The position numbers and the translations under genes are program-made. A model generated the notes under the pieces. It searched no databases and was not told the DNA's origin. It saw nothing but the letters and a program-made list of their open reading frames with translations. This document shows positions 7,594 to 16,150 of a stretch of 32,099 nt of DNA, in pieces. Position 1 is the stretch's first letter; each line of letters begins with the position of its first letter. Source of the DNA: Planctomycetota bacterium (GTDB taxonomy: Bacteria > Planctomycetota > UBA1135 > GCA-002686595); assembly GCA_029259605.1 (NCBI GenBank), contig JAJDEV010000220.1, positions 1-32,099 of the forward strand. Reading direction: 5' to 3'.

Positions 7594-8760
7594 GTGGTGA
7601 TCGGCAACAGGGGCGCGAAAGCTAAGTCCGGCCGTCGAGGCGTGTCAAACACGACACGACCGAGATCGTCGGGTCGCGAGGGGCGGGGCGGGGCGTTCTA
7701 TCTCGGAATCGTCGCTATCGCGGGTTTCCTGGGGCTCTTGGCGCTGTGGATGACGCTCGGCGATCCGGATCGCCCCGCGGAGTCGGTCGGCGGTGAGTCG
7801 CTCGCACCTACGCTGACCGAGCCTCCGGAGTTGGCAATCGGTCGACGAACCGGCGCAGAGCCGGACGAAACCACCCGCAACGCGGCGCCGGACGGGACGG
7901 ACGACCTCGCGCTCGGGATGAACGGCGCCGACGTGCTCGCCACGCCCGACCGTTTCGTCGGTGAGACGGGCTCGATCCGCGGCCACGTCGAGGTCGCCGG
8001 CGGCGAGCCGTTTCCGCGCGTCTGGCGCCTGCTCCTCTCCCCCAGCACGACGCTCATCGGCCGCGAGACCGCAATCGAGAAGGTCGTCGACTTCACCGAC
8101 GGGCGCCAGGACTTCGAGGTCGAGGGGCTTCCGCTCGGCGGTTACGACGTGCGCGCCGAGGCCGCCGGAATGAACGGCCAGTCGCAGGGCGTGCTGCTCG
8201 AGCAGCGCAGTCCGGGCACGTTCATCAACCTGCGCATGATCGCGGCCGGGTTCGTCGCCGGAAAGGTCATCGACGCGAACGGCGCGCCGGCGGACGGTGT
8301 CGTCGTGACGCTCGTCGAGATGCCCTCGCGCGCGTCGCGCGAGGAGACGACCGACGCGCTCGGCGACTTCCGCTTCGAGGACGTGCTCGATGGCGCGTAC
8401 CAGTTCCTCGTCGGGCGCTTCGAGAACCCGATCCTGAAGGACGCGCGGACGCTGCGTGTGCAGGCGCCGGGCATGACGCTGCCCGACATCGAGCTCCCGG
8501 TGCTCGCGGCGCTCGAGTTCACGATCCTCGACCCCACCGAGGACCGCTTGCTCTCCGACGTCGTCGTGCGCGGCAGCGGCACGAACGGCGGCATGTTCGA
8601 GGGACGCACCGACAGCTTCGGGCGGTTCACGGCGCGGCACCTGCCCGCCGGGCGCTGGCGCCTGCGGCTCGAGCTCGACGGCTACGGCGGTCGACGCGAT
8701 GCGGTCGACCTCGTCGCGGGCGAGACGATGGAGCTCAGCCTGGGGTTGGCGCGCGAGTAG
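7594..8760 (+). CDS. Membrane-anchored protein with carboxypeptidase-regulatory-like domains
   Basis: A 388-residue protein with a basic N-terminus, one transmembrane helix (about 35-57) and an acidic linker to about 125. Three beta-sandwich repeats of the carboxypeptidase regulatory-like (CarboxypepD_reg/SdrD B-like) type follow. The repeat pattern is visible in GSIRGHVEVAGG, then FVAGKVIDANGAPADGVVVTL with TDALGDFRFEDVLDGAYQF, then RTDSFGRFTARHLPAGRWRLRLELDGY. No catalytic motif is seen. It is probably an extracytoplasmic structural or binding protein held in the inner membrane. The MATE gene starts eight bases after its stop, so the two may be co-transcribed, although a functional link is not obvious. 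Confidence 0.75.
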   Translation: MVIGNRGAKAKSGRRGVSNTTRPRSSGREGRGGAFYLGIVAIAGFLGLLALWMTLGDPDRPAESVGGESLAPTLTEPPELAIGRRTGAEPDETTRNAAPDGTDDLALGMNGADVLATPDRFVGETGSIRGHVEVAGGEPFPRVWRLLLSPSTTLIGRETAIEKVVDFTDGRQDFEVEGLPLGGYDVRAEAAGMNGQSQGVLLEQRSPGTFINLRMIAAGFVAGKVIDANGAPADGVVVTLVEMPSRASREETTDALGDFRFEDVLDGAYQFLVGRFENPILKDARTLRVQAPGMTLPDIELPVLAALEFTILDPTEDRLLSDVVVRGSGTNGGMFEGRTDSFGRFTARHLPAGRWRLRLELDGYGGRRDAVDLVAGETMELSLGLARE

Positions 8761-8768
8761 CGCGGGCC

Positions 8769-10196
8769 GTGGAGCTCCAGCACGGACGCACGTCGCGCAC
8801 GCGTGAGCTGCTACGCCTCGCGTGGCCCGCGGTGCTGTCGTACATCCTGAACAACACGTACCGCATCAACGACCAGTTCTGGATCCAGGGACTCGGCCCG
8901 AAGGCGCAGACGGCGATCGGCGCCACGTTCTTCATCCAGGTGCTGAACTTCGCGTTCGTGTTCCTCGCCGTCGGCGGCGCGCTCGCGCTCGTGTCGCGCA
9001 ACGTCGGCGCGCGCGACGACCACGCGCGCGACTCCTTCGCGCGCCACTCGCTCGCGATCGGCTTTCTCGTCGGGCTCGCCCTGACGGCGGCGGTCGTTCC
9101 GTCCGCGCACGCGCTCTCGGCCGGCGTCGGGCTCGACGGCCAGGCGCAGGAGATGGCGGGCGACTACCTCGGGACGCTCTACCTGTTCATGGGGCCGATC
9201 GCGGTCTTTCCCGCCCTCGACGCGATCTTCATCGCGCGCGGCCACACGCGCATCCCGATGGGACTGCAGTCGATGGCGGTCGTGATGAACTACGTGCTCA
9301 ACCCGCTCTTCATCTACGGCAAGGACGCGGCGCAGCACGTCGACGCGCCCGGAGCGGAGTTCATCGCGTCGATCGCGGAGCGGCTCGGCATCGAGGGGCA
9401 CGGGATCGCGGGCGCGGCGTTCGCGACCGGTGTCTCGCGCACGATCGTCGTGTGCGCCGGGCTGCTGATCCTGACCGGGCCGGTGCGCATGCGCTTCCGC
9501 GGACCGATCGCGTTCTCGCTTCGCACCTCGCTGCAGCGCGCGCTCGCCATCGTGCGCATCAGCGCGCCGTCGAGCGTGTCCATCGCGATCTACGCGCTCG
9601 CCTACCTCGGGCTCGTGCGCTTCGTCCTCTCGCCGCTCGGCGAGGACACGACGGCCGGGCTCGGACTCGGCTTCCAGATCTTCGAGGGCATCTCGTTTCC
9701 CTGCTACCTCGGCGTGGCGATCGCGGGCTCGTCGCTCGTCGGCCGCGAGATCGGCGCGAAGAATCGCCAGGGCGTGCTCGACGTCGTGCGCAGCGCACGC
9801 TTCGTGTCGCGGTTCCTGGGCGTCGCGTTCGCGGGCATCTTCCTCTTCGTCGGGCCACCCGTCGTCGCGTGGTTCACCCAGGACGCAGCGGTCGCCAAGC
9901 AGACGATCATCTACGTCCAGGTGCTCGCCTTCTCGCAGTACTGGGTCGCCGTCGAAGCGGTCAACGAGAAGGTGCTGCTCGGTTCGGGGCAGACCGGCGC
10001 GCTCTACTGGATCGCTCCGCTCGGCAACGTGCTCCGCATCCCGCTCGGCTGGTTCCTCGCGTTCGGGGATCCGGGCTTCGCGCTCGGCGCCGCGGGCGTG
10101 TGGTGGGCCGTGAACGTGACGACGCTGCTCAAGGCGTTCCTGTTCTGGCAACGCGTGCAGCGCGGCGCGTGGCTCGATCGCGCCCTGGCGAGCTAG
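8769..10196 (+). CDS. MATE family efflux transporter
   Basis: A 475-residue polytopic membrane protein with about twelve hydrophobic segments in two pseudo-repeats. It begins RELLRLAWPAVLSYILNNTYRINDQFWI and continues with IGATFFIQVLNFAFVFLAVGGALALVSRNVGA, typical of NorM/DinF-like Na+ or H+ antiporters that export cationic drugs or metabolites. The second half repeats the pattern (SIAIYALAYLGLVRFV, GISFPCYLGVAIAGSSLVGREIGA). The start is GTG at 8769, eight bases after the previous stop. Its TAG stop overlaps the TAG of the convergent PLP-enzyme gene within one CTAG (10193-10196). The substrate cannot be assigned. Confidence 0.9.
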   Translation: MELQHGRTSRTRELLRLAWPAVLSYILNNTYRINDQFWIQGLGPKAQTAIGATFFIQVLNFAFVFLAVGGALALVSRNVGARDDHARDSFARHSLAIGFLVGLALTAAVVPSAHALSAGVGLDGQAQEMAGDYLGTLYLFMGPIAVFPALDAIFIARGHTRIPMGLQSMAVVMNYVLNPLFIYGKDAAQHVDAPGAEFIASIAERLGIEGHGIAGAAFATGVSRTIVVCAGLLILTGPVRMRFRGPIAFSLRTSLQRALAIVRISAPSSVSIAIYALAYLGLVRFVLSPLGEDTTAGLGLGFQIFEGISFPCYLGVAIAGSSLVGREIGAKNRQGVLDVVRSARFVSRFLGVAFAGIFLFVGPPVVAWFTQDAAVAKQTIIYVQVLAFSQYWVAVEAVNEKVLLGSGQTGALYWIAPLGNVLRIPLGWFLAFGDPGFALGAAGVWWAVNVTTLLKAFLFWQRVQRGAWLDRALAS

Positions 10197-11425
10197 CGTG
10201 GAGCGCGAGCGGAGGACGACTCGGTCCCCGCATCGAGCGCCTGCGCGAAGTCCGCGACCAGGTCGTCGATGTCTTCGATGCCGACGGAAATGCGCACGAG
10301 TCCGGGGACGATGCCGGCGCGCGCGCGTTCGTCGGGTTCGAGGTACGCGTGCGAGAGATCGACAGGGCGCGACGCGAACGTCTCGACGCCGCCCAAGCTC
10401 GCGGCCTCGGCGGCGAGGCGCAGGCTGCGGATGACGCGGAGCGCCGCGTCGTCGCCGCCGTCGACCACGAAGCTGAACAGTCCGCCCGTCTCGTCGAGCA
10501 AGCGCTGTCCGCGGTCGAACGACGGGTCGCCTTCGAGGCCGCAGTAATGGACCGCGACGACGCGCGGGTGCGCGGCGAGGAAGCGCGTGAGCCGCGTGGC
10601 GTTCTCGGTGTGGACGCGCATCCGCAGCGCGAGCGTCTTGATCCCGCGATCGAGCAGCGCCGCGCCGTCGGGATCCATGCAGCCGCCGGCCGAAGTGCGC
10701 CACGTCCAAACGAGGTGCGCGAGCTCGGCGTCCGCGGCGACGACTCCGCCCGTCAGGTCGGAGTGTCCACCGAGGTACTTCGTCGCGGAGTGCAGCACGA
10801 CGTGCGCACCCAGGGCGAGCGGGCGCTGGCCGACAGGGCTCGCGAGCGTCGCGTCGACGACGAGCAGCCCGCGCTCGCTGCGCTCGGCGACGAGCGCGGC
10901 GATGCGCGGCAGATCCGTCACGGCGCTGAGCGGGTTCGAGATGCTCTCGCACAGGAACAAACGCGTGCGCGCGTCGACGCTCGCACGTTGCTCGTTCTCG
11001 TCGTCGAACTCGACGACGCGCAGCTCGACACCGAGGCGCGGCAGGAGTGCGCGCGCGAGGGAGAGCGTGCCGCCGTACACCTGCTGCGCCACGACGACGT
11101 TGTCGCCCCGCTCGAGCGTCGCCATGAGCACCCCGTGAAGCGCTGCCATTCCGGAGGCGAACACGAGCGCACGCTCGGCTCCTTCGAGCGCGGCGAGGCG
11201 CCCCTCGACGTTCTCGACGGTCGGGTTCGTCTCGCGCCCGTACGCGTAAGACTCGTACGCGCGCCCGGCGCGACGCGACGCATAGGCCGCGTCGTCCAGA
11301 TGGAAGACCGTGCTGCGCACGACGGGCGCGACGACCGGCGCTCCGGCGTGCGCGCCACGCGCATCGGCCCGGTGCACGCACAACGTGCGTGTTCGAAACT
11401 CGGGCGCGCCTCCATCGGTCGTCAT
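10193..11425 (-). CDS. Cys/Met metabolism PLP-dependent enzyme (cystathionine gamma-synthase/lyase family)
   Basis: A 410-residue fold-type I PLP enzyme of the trans-sulfuration family. Motifs are YGRETNPTVENVEGRLAALEG (62-82, with Y62 and R64 for cofactor phosphate), ASGMAALHG (90-98), VVDATLASP (189-197, cofactor Asp D191) and HSATKYLGGHSDLTGG (212-227, with K216 as Schiff-base lysine). The later DPDGAALLDRGIKTLALRM matches the family's GLKTLxxRM region. It could be a cystathionine gamma-synthase, cystathionine gamma-lyase, methionine gamma-lyase or O-acyl-homoserine sulfhydrylase; sequence alone does not decide. The ATG at 11425 is preferred because upstream in-frame codons lack family similarity. 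No other sulfur-metabolism gene is adjacent. Confidence 0.85.
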   Translation of the reverse strand: MTTDGGAPEFRTRTLCVHRADARGAHAGAPVVAPVVRSTVFHLDDAAYASRRAGRAYESYAYGRETNPTVENVEGRLAALEGAERALVFASGMAALHGVLMATLERGDNVVVAQQVYGGTLSLARALLPRLGVELRVVEFDDENEQRASVDARTRLFLCESISNPLSAVTDLPRIAALVAERSERGLLVVDATLASPVGQRPLALGAHVVLHSATKYLGGHSDLTGGVVAADAELAHLVWTWRTSAGGCMDPDGAALLDRGIKTLALRMRVHTENATRLTRFLAAHPRVVAVHYCGLEGDPSFDRGQRLLDETGGLFSFVVDGGDDAALRVIRSLRLAAEAASLGGVETFASRPVDLSHAYLEPDERARAGIVPGLVRISVGIEDIDDLVADFAQALDAGTESSSARAPR

Positions 11426-11633
11426 GCGGCCATCGTGTCGGCCCGCACCGCGGCGTTCAAGCCGGCCGCCGGGCTCCGTGTGCCGCGCGGGGGGCCACCC
11501 CCCGCCCACACCCCGTTCCCGTTGCATCGCCTCCCCCGCGGCGTACACTCCGCGCGCCCATCCGGACCGCTCGGACGTCGTCGAATGCACGCGCCGCGAG
11601 CCCTCGCCTCCGGAACCCCGACGCGGCAAACGC

Positions 11634-12110
11634 ATGGCGCAAACACTGATCGACCTCGACAGCCTCGACCTCACGCAGACCGTGTATTCGGTCGAGGACA
11701 TGCAGAAGGTCCTGAGTCAACGCGGTCGCTTCTCGCTGGTCGACGCCGTCGTGCATTGCGATCCGGCGACGGACTTCATCGTCGCCTACAAGGACATCCA
11801 CGCGGACGACTGGTGGGCCGAGGATCACGTTCCCGGACGCCCCATCTTCCCGGGAGTTCTGATGGCGGAAGCGTCCGCGCAGCTCGGGACGTTCGACTTC
11901 TTCGTGCGGCGACCGGACTTCAACCCGCAGTTCGTCGGCTTCGTCGGCATCGACCGCTTCAAGTTCCGCGCGATCGTCGAGCCCGAATGCCGGCTCTACT
12001 TCGTGGCGCAGGTGAAGCGCGTGCGGAACATGATGTTCACCTACGTCGGGCAGGGCATCGTCGACGGCAAGATCGTGTTCGACGGCGAGCTGACGGGCAT
12101 GGCGATGTAA
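11634..12110 (+). CDS. FabZ/FabA-like (3R)-hydroxyacyl-ACP dehydratase, hotdog fold
   Basis: A 158-residue hotdog-fold protein. The active-site string HVPGRPIFPGVLMAEASAQLG (65-85) matches HFPGxPxxPGVLxxEAxAQ of FabZ, with catalytic H65 and E79 present. Downstream GFVGIDRFKFRAIVEPE matches the family's strand that contacts the acyl chain. FabZ dehydrates beta-hydroxyacyl-ACP in type II fatty acid synthesis. The N-terminal 35 residues are longer and less typical than in FabZ, and no other fab gene is nearby. It may therefore be a FabZ paralogue used for a special lipid rather than the housekeeping enzyme. The ATG at 11634 was chosen because sequence upstream is intergenic-like. Confidence 0.8.
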   Translation: MAQTLIDLDSLDLTQTVYSVEDMQKVLSQRGRFSLVDAVVHCDPATDFIVAYKDIHADDWWAEDHVPGRPIFPGVLMAEASAQLGTFDFFVRRPDFNPQFVGFVGIDRFKFRAIVEPECRLYFVAQVKRVRNMMFTYVGQGIVDGKIVFDGELTGMAM

Positions 12111-12222
12111 CCGCGCTCGCGCGCGCGAAGCACCGATTGCGTTCGCGCAGTACCGGATCGGTAAAAGCCCCGGATGCCGCGCTACGGAAACCCGCGGTGG
12201 CGCTCGATACTGGGCGGGCCCC

Positions 12223-14085
12223 ATGCTCATCCCCCTTGTTCTAGCGCTCCTCGCGGGCGCAACCCTCGAGTCGCGAGCCCACCCGACCGCAGGCGATTCG
12301 GCCTGTCGTCCCGCGGAATACGACGCGGCCCAGGATCCGGAGGCGCCCGCTCCCGAGGCGCCCTGCGCGCCCGAGCAGGACGGCGACGAAGAGTTCGCGA
12401 CGGCGCGTCGCCTGCTCGACGAAGGACGCTGCGGTGAAGCCGCGACCGCGTTCGCGCGCATCGTCGATCGCGATCCGACGATCGGCGGGGCCTGGTTCCT
12501 CTACGGCTACGCGGTGCACATGTGCGCGTCCGAGGCGGCGACCGAAGGGGAACAGGTCGCGCTGCTCGAGCGCGCGCTCCAACTGCACCTGCGCGCCGCC
12601 GAGTTCGACGAGCTGCGCGGGTCCGCGCTCTACAACGCAGCCTGCGTGTGCGCGCTGCTCGGTGACACGGAGGAGGCGTTTCACTGGCTCGAGGAGGCGT
12701 TCGAGAACGGCTTCCGCTGGCGCAACACGGTCAAGTTCGACAAGGACCTGATCTCGCTCCACGGCGATCCGCGCTTCGAACAGTACCTCCCGCCCGAGAC
12801 GACGAACTCGGGACTCGGCGACGACGTGCGCGTCCTGCAATCGTTCTGCGGCGAGAGCGCGGGCGATCAGTTCGGATGGAACGGACGCAACGTCGGCGAT
12901 TGCGACGGCGACAAACACGCGGACATCGCGATCTCCGCGCCCTATCGCAAGGTGACGGGGCCGAACGCCGGAACGGTGTACGTCTATTCGGGAGCGACGG
13001 GCGAGAAGCTCTTCGTGCGCACCGGAACACCTGGCGAGAAGCTCGGCGTCGGACTCGACGCGGCCGGTGACGTCAACGGCGACGGATTCGCCGACATCGT
13101 CGCGGGCGCGAGCCAGTCGTACGACGTGGCCGGCAAGGCGTACGTCTTCTCGGGTGCCGACGGCTCGACGCTGCTCGAGCTCTCCGCGTTCGAGACCGGC
13201 GACCTGTTCGGCGCCAAGGTCACGGGCGTCGGAGACTTCGACGGCGACGATTGCTCCGAGCTCCTGATCGGCGCGCCCGGAAGCGACGAGGCGGGCAAGG
13301 ACGCGGGGCGCGCCTACCTCTTCTCGGGCAAGACCGGACGGCTGCTCGTCACGATCGACGGCGACCGGCCGGGCGACTCGCTCGGCACGTGCGTCGCCGG
13401 CACGGCGACGGGATCGCGACGCCTGGTCGCGATCGGTGCGGCCAACGCCGGCCCCGGACAGCGCGGCCGGGTCTACGTCTACGAGTTCCACCCGGGGCGC
13501 CCGGCGAACGAGGCGCTCGAGCCGATCTTCGGCATCGAATCGGACCGCACGGGCATGCACCTCGGCGGCATGTTCCTGTCCTTCGTCGGCGACATCGACG
13601 CGGACGGAACGCCGGACGTCTACGCATCGGACTGGGAGAACAACGCGCACGGACGCACGACCGGGCGCGCCTACGTCCACTCGGGTCGCACCGGCGAACG
13701 GCTCCTGACGCTGACCGGCGAACACGCCGGCGACGGCTTCGGGATCGGCCCCGGTCGCGCCGGCGACGTGAACGGCGACGGCCACGATGACCTCATCATC
13801 GGCGCGTGGCGCAACAGCGAAGGCGCGCCGATGGCGGGCAAGTGCTACCTGTTCTCGGGCGTCGACGGCTCGCTGCTCGACGAGTACATCTGCTCGATCG
13901 AAGGCGACACGTTCGGCTTCGACGCGGTCGGAATGGGCGACCTCGACGGAGACGGCGGCATCGACTTCCTCATCACGTCGGCGTGGAGCGGACGCGCGGG
14001 CAAGAAGTCCGGACGCGCGCTCGTCGTCGCCGGCCCGGTGTGGAACACGACGCTCGTCCAGGCGACCGCCGCCCAGGACGAGTAA
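12223..14085 (+). CDS. Secreted TPR plus seven-bladed FG-GAP (integrin-alpha-like) propeller protein
   Basis: A 620-residue protein with a signal peptide (about 1-20), a helical TPR-like region (about 55-185) and a beta-propeller (about 205-610). Seven blades can be counted from their openings GDQFG, GEKLG, GDLFG, GDSLG, GMHLG, GDGFG and GDTFG. Six blades carry a calcium-type loop (for example DCDGD, DVNGDGFAD, DFDGD, DIDADG, DVNGDGHDD, DLDGDG). Blade four has none. Such proteins act outside the cytoplasm in binding or adhesion; no enzyme motif is seen. A GATACT box ends eleven bases before the ATG, so the transcript may have almost no leader. Confidence 0.85.
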   Translation: MLIPLVLALLAGATLESRAHPTAGDSACRPAEYDAAQDPEAPAPEAPCAPEQDGDEEFATARRLLDEGRCGEAATAFARIVDRDPTIGGAWFLYGYAVHMCASEAATEGEQVALLERALQLHLRAAEFDELRGSALYNAACVCALLGDTEEAFHWLEEAFENGFRWRNTVKFDKDLISLHGDPRFEQYLPPETTNSGLGDDVRVLQSFCGESAGDQFGWNGRNVGDCDGDKHADIAISAPYRKVTGPNAGTVYVYSGATGEKLFVRTGTPGEKLGVGLDAAGDVNGDGFADIVAGASQSYDVAGKAYVFSGADGSTLLELSAFETGDLFGAKVTGVGDFDGDDCSELLIGAPGSDEAGKDAGRAYLFSGKTGRLLVTIDGDRPGDSLGTCVAGTATGSRRLVAIGAANAGPGQRGRVYVYEFHPGRPANEALEPIFGIESDRTGMHLGGMFLSFVGDIDADGTPDVYASDWENNAHGRTTGRAYVHSGRTGERLLTLTGEHAGDGFGIGPGRAGDVNGDGHDDLIIGAWRNSEGAPMAGKCYLFSGVDGSLLDEYICSIEGDTFGFDAVGMGDLDGDGGIDFLITSAWSGRAGKKSGRALVVAGPVWNTTLVQATAAQDE

Positions 14086-14101
14086 GGACCGGGGCGCTCG
14101 C

Positions 14102-14941
14102 CTACAACCCGGACCCGAACACGGGCGGGCCGGTGTGCTGGACCTTCTCCTCGCCTTCCGCGTCGAGGATCGCGGCGACGTCGAGTTCGACGCAGCGGCA
14201 CGGCAGGCCCAGCAGGCTCGCGAGCGACGGCTCGGTGTTGCCGTTCTCGCCGCTCAGCACTTCCTTCACGTAGGTGCCGTGCTGCGTGAGGAGGCGGATG
14301 AGGAGGCGGGTGCCGTCCTCCCCTCGCTCGTCCTCCAGGCGCTCGATGCTCTGGAACTCGATCCAGCGCACACGGTCCAGGTCCGCGCGGCGATGCGCGA
14401 CGCGCTTCGGCGTGTGCTGCGTGATGTCGATGCGCTTGCCAACGAGCGCATCGAGCTTGTCATCGTCGACCGCGCCGTCGACCTCGACCACCGCCGCGTA
14501 CTCCTTCGCGTGCGGTGTCTCCTTGAGGATCGCGACGCGCGCCTTCTCGGTCCAGTGCAGCCCCTCGAGCTCGATGCGTCCCTCGTTGCGCCGGTTGACC
14601 TCGGCTTCGAGTTCGGCGAGGTCGACGTCGAAGATCTTCGGACTGACCATCTCCAACACGAACGGTCGCCCGTTTCCGAGCATGCGCACGTCGATGTCCT
14701 CGCGTCCCGCGCCGTGGAACTTGTTCTTGCGCGTTCCAAACGCCTTGCCGGCGACCCAGCCGATCAGCTCCTGGACGGAATCGCGCGTCAGCTTGCCGAA
14801 GCCCTCGCAACGCTCGCACTTCTTGCGCCGCCGCGGATGCCCTTTGCAGTCCGGGCAGAAGAAGACGGTCTGCGGCAGGTCGCGAACGAGCTTCCGGTAG
14901 CGGCCTTCGATGAAGACTTTCGCCTTGGGCGGTTGGTTCAT
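14102..14941 (-). CDS. Pus10-type tRNA pseudouridine synthase
   Basis: A 279-residue protein matching the archaeal/eukaryotic Pus10 family, which makes pseudouridine 54 and/or 55 in the tRNA T-arm. The family catalytic string is GAGREDIDVRMLGNGRPFVL (77-96), in which D82 or D84 is the catalytic Asp. Near the C-terminus TQHGTYVKEVLSGENGNTEPS (219-239) matches the conserved GTYVKE(L/F)VxGDxGRTxP segment. A Cys4 site (C29, C32, C42, C45) lies near the N-terminus, as in family members. The protein is shorter than archaeal Pus10 and appears to lack the N-terminal THUMP-containing part. Pus10 is normally absent from bacteria, so this copy is noteworthy. It is convergent with the FG-GAP gene (16 bases between) and divergent from lgt. 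Confidence 0.88.
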   Translation of the reverse strand: MNQPPKAKVFIEGRYRKLVRDLPQTVFFCPDCKGHPRRRKKCERCEGFGKLTRDSVQELIGWVAGKAFGTRKNKFHGAGREDIDVRMLGNGRPFVLEMVSPKIFDVDLAELEAEVNRRNEGRIELEGLHWTEKARVAILKETPHAKEYAAVVEVDGAVDDDKLDALVGKRIDITQHTPKRVAHRRADLDRVRWIEFQSIERLEDERGEDGTRLLIRLLTQHGTYVKEVLSGENGNTEPSLASLLGLPCRCVELDVAAILDAEGEEKVQHTGPPVFGSGL

Positions 14942-15175
14942 CCCTGATCTCCGATGGGGAATCCTGTCGACGCAGCAAAGGCGCCGAGCGAACGAATGGA
15001 ACGTTCTCCGTGGGGCTCGCCCCGCGAACGAGGCACGGTCGACCGCTACGGCAGCGGGCGACGGGCGGGAGAGGATAGCGGCAGCGGCGCGTGGGGCAAG
15101 CCGCGCCGCGGCGCTCCTTCTGTGCCCTGCTCCCTTTCACCGTGTCCGCCGAATCCCTAACGTGCGACGCACGCC

Positions 15176-16150
15176 ATGCACCCCGTCCTCTTCGAGATCC
15201 CCGGCATCGGGTTCCCCATCCGGAGCTTCGGCGTCATGGTCGCCGGTGGGATGTTCCTCGGCATCTGGCTCTGGGGCCGCCTGCTCGCCAAGTATGGCGA
15301 CGATCCCGAGGAGGATCCGCTGCGCGCGTCGCAGGTCGCGGTCTGGGTCGTCATCGGCATCCTGCTCGGCGCGCGCCTCATGTACGTCACCGTCGAGTCG
15401 ACGCGCTACCTGACCGCGGACGTGTCCGAGGAGGTCGAGGCCTACCTCTCGGCGTCGCAACGTGGACAGGTCGCGGCGACGCTCTCCGCCGAAGACCTCG
15501 CGACCGCTCGACGCGTCGCGGGCGGCCATGACTTCGTGCACGACCCGGTCAAGATCCTCCTCATCTGGCAGGGCGGACTCGTCATGTACGGCGGGCTGAT
15601 CGGCGGCGCGTTGCTCGGAATGTGGAGCAGCCGCAAACAGAAGCTGAAGGTTTGGAGCGCGCTCGACACGGCGTTGATCGGCGCCTTCGCCGGCCTGATG
15701 GTCGGTCGCTGGGGCTGTCTGTTGGTGGGCGACGACTTCGGCAAGGTCGTCGAGGGCGCGCAGGCGAGCCTGCCGTTCCCGCTCACGATCACGGTTCCGT
15801 CGCTCGACTGGCTCAACGCGCATCCGCAATCGCTCTTCCCGCGCGAGTACGCCGGGCAAACGCTGTGGGCGACGCAGGTGTGGATGAGCGTCAACGCGAT
15901 CCTCGTCGCGCTCGTCGGCTGGTTCGTGCTGAAGCGGCGCACGTGGAAGGGGCAGGCGATGGCGGTGATGATCGTGCACTACTCGATCACCCGCTTCCTG
16001 ATCGAGATGTACCGCGGCGACGAGATCCGCGGTGTGTGGTTCGACGGCGCGCTGTCGACGTCGCAGCTCATCTCGGTCGCCGGGTTCGCGCTCGGCGTCT
16101 TCCTGCTCGTGAAGCGCCCCGGCCCTCGGATCACCGCGGCGTCGGCATGA
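15176..16150 (+). CDS. lgt: Prolipoprotein diacylglyceryl transferase
   Basis: A 324-residue inner-membrane enzyme that transfers diacylglycerol from phosphatidylglycerol to the lipobox cysteine of prolipoproteins. The Lgt pattern is clear: IGFPIRSFGVMVAGG near the N-terminus, GGLVMYGGLIGG (133-144), the signature region GRWGCLLVGDDFG (177-189) with the key Arg R178, and RFLIEMYRGD (273-282). Differences from E. coli are the signature Asn replaced by Cys, the Glu by Asp (about 186), the HGG motif by YGG, and an extra hydrophilic segment of about 50 residues (74-125). The two lipoprotein genes in this window fit its presence. Its TGA overlaps the ATG of the next gene (ATGA), so the two are co-translated. 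Confidence 0.9.
   Translation: MHPVLFEIPGIGFPIRSFGVMVAGGMFLGIWLWGRLLAKYGDDPEEDPLRASQVAVWVVIGILLGARLMYVTVESTRYLTADVSEEVEAYLSASQRGQVAATLSAEDLATARRVAGGHDFVHDPVKILLIWQGGLVMYGGLIGGALLGMWSSRKQKLKVWSALDTALIGAFAGLMVGRWGCLLVGDDFGKVVEGAQASLPFPLTITVPSLDWLNAHPQSLFPREYAGQTLWATQVWMSVNAILVALVGWFVLKRRTWKGQAMAVMIVHYSITRFLIEMYRGDEIRGVWFDGALSTSQLISVAGFALGVFLLVKRPGPRITAASA

Noticed and set aside
11426-11701. N-terminal extension of the PLP-dependent enzyme gene
   Set aside because: The extra residues are not family-like and would overlap the FabZ-like gene on the other strand. The ATG at 11425 gives a normal N-terminus.
8811-12244. Very long open frames antisense or out of frame to the MATE, PLP-enzyme and FabZ-like genes
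   Set aside because: At this G+C content stops are rare in all frames. These frames encode Arg/Ala/His-rich sequence without family motifs and overlap well-supported genes.
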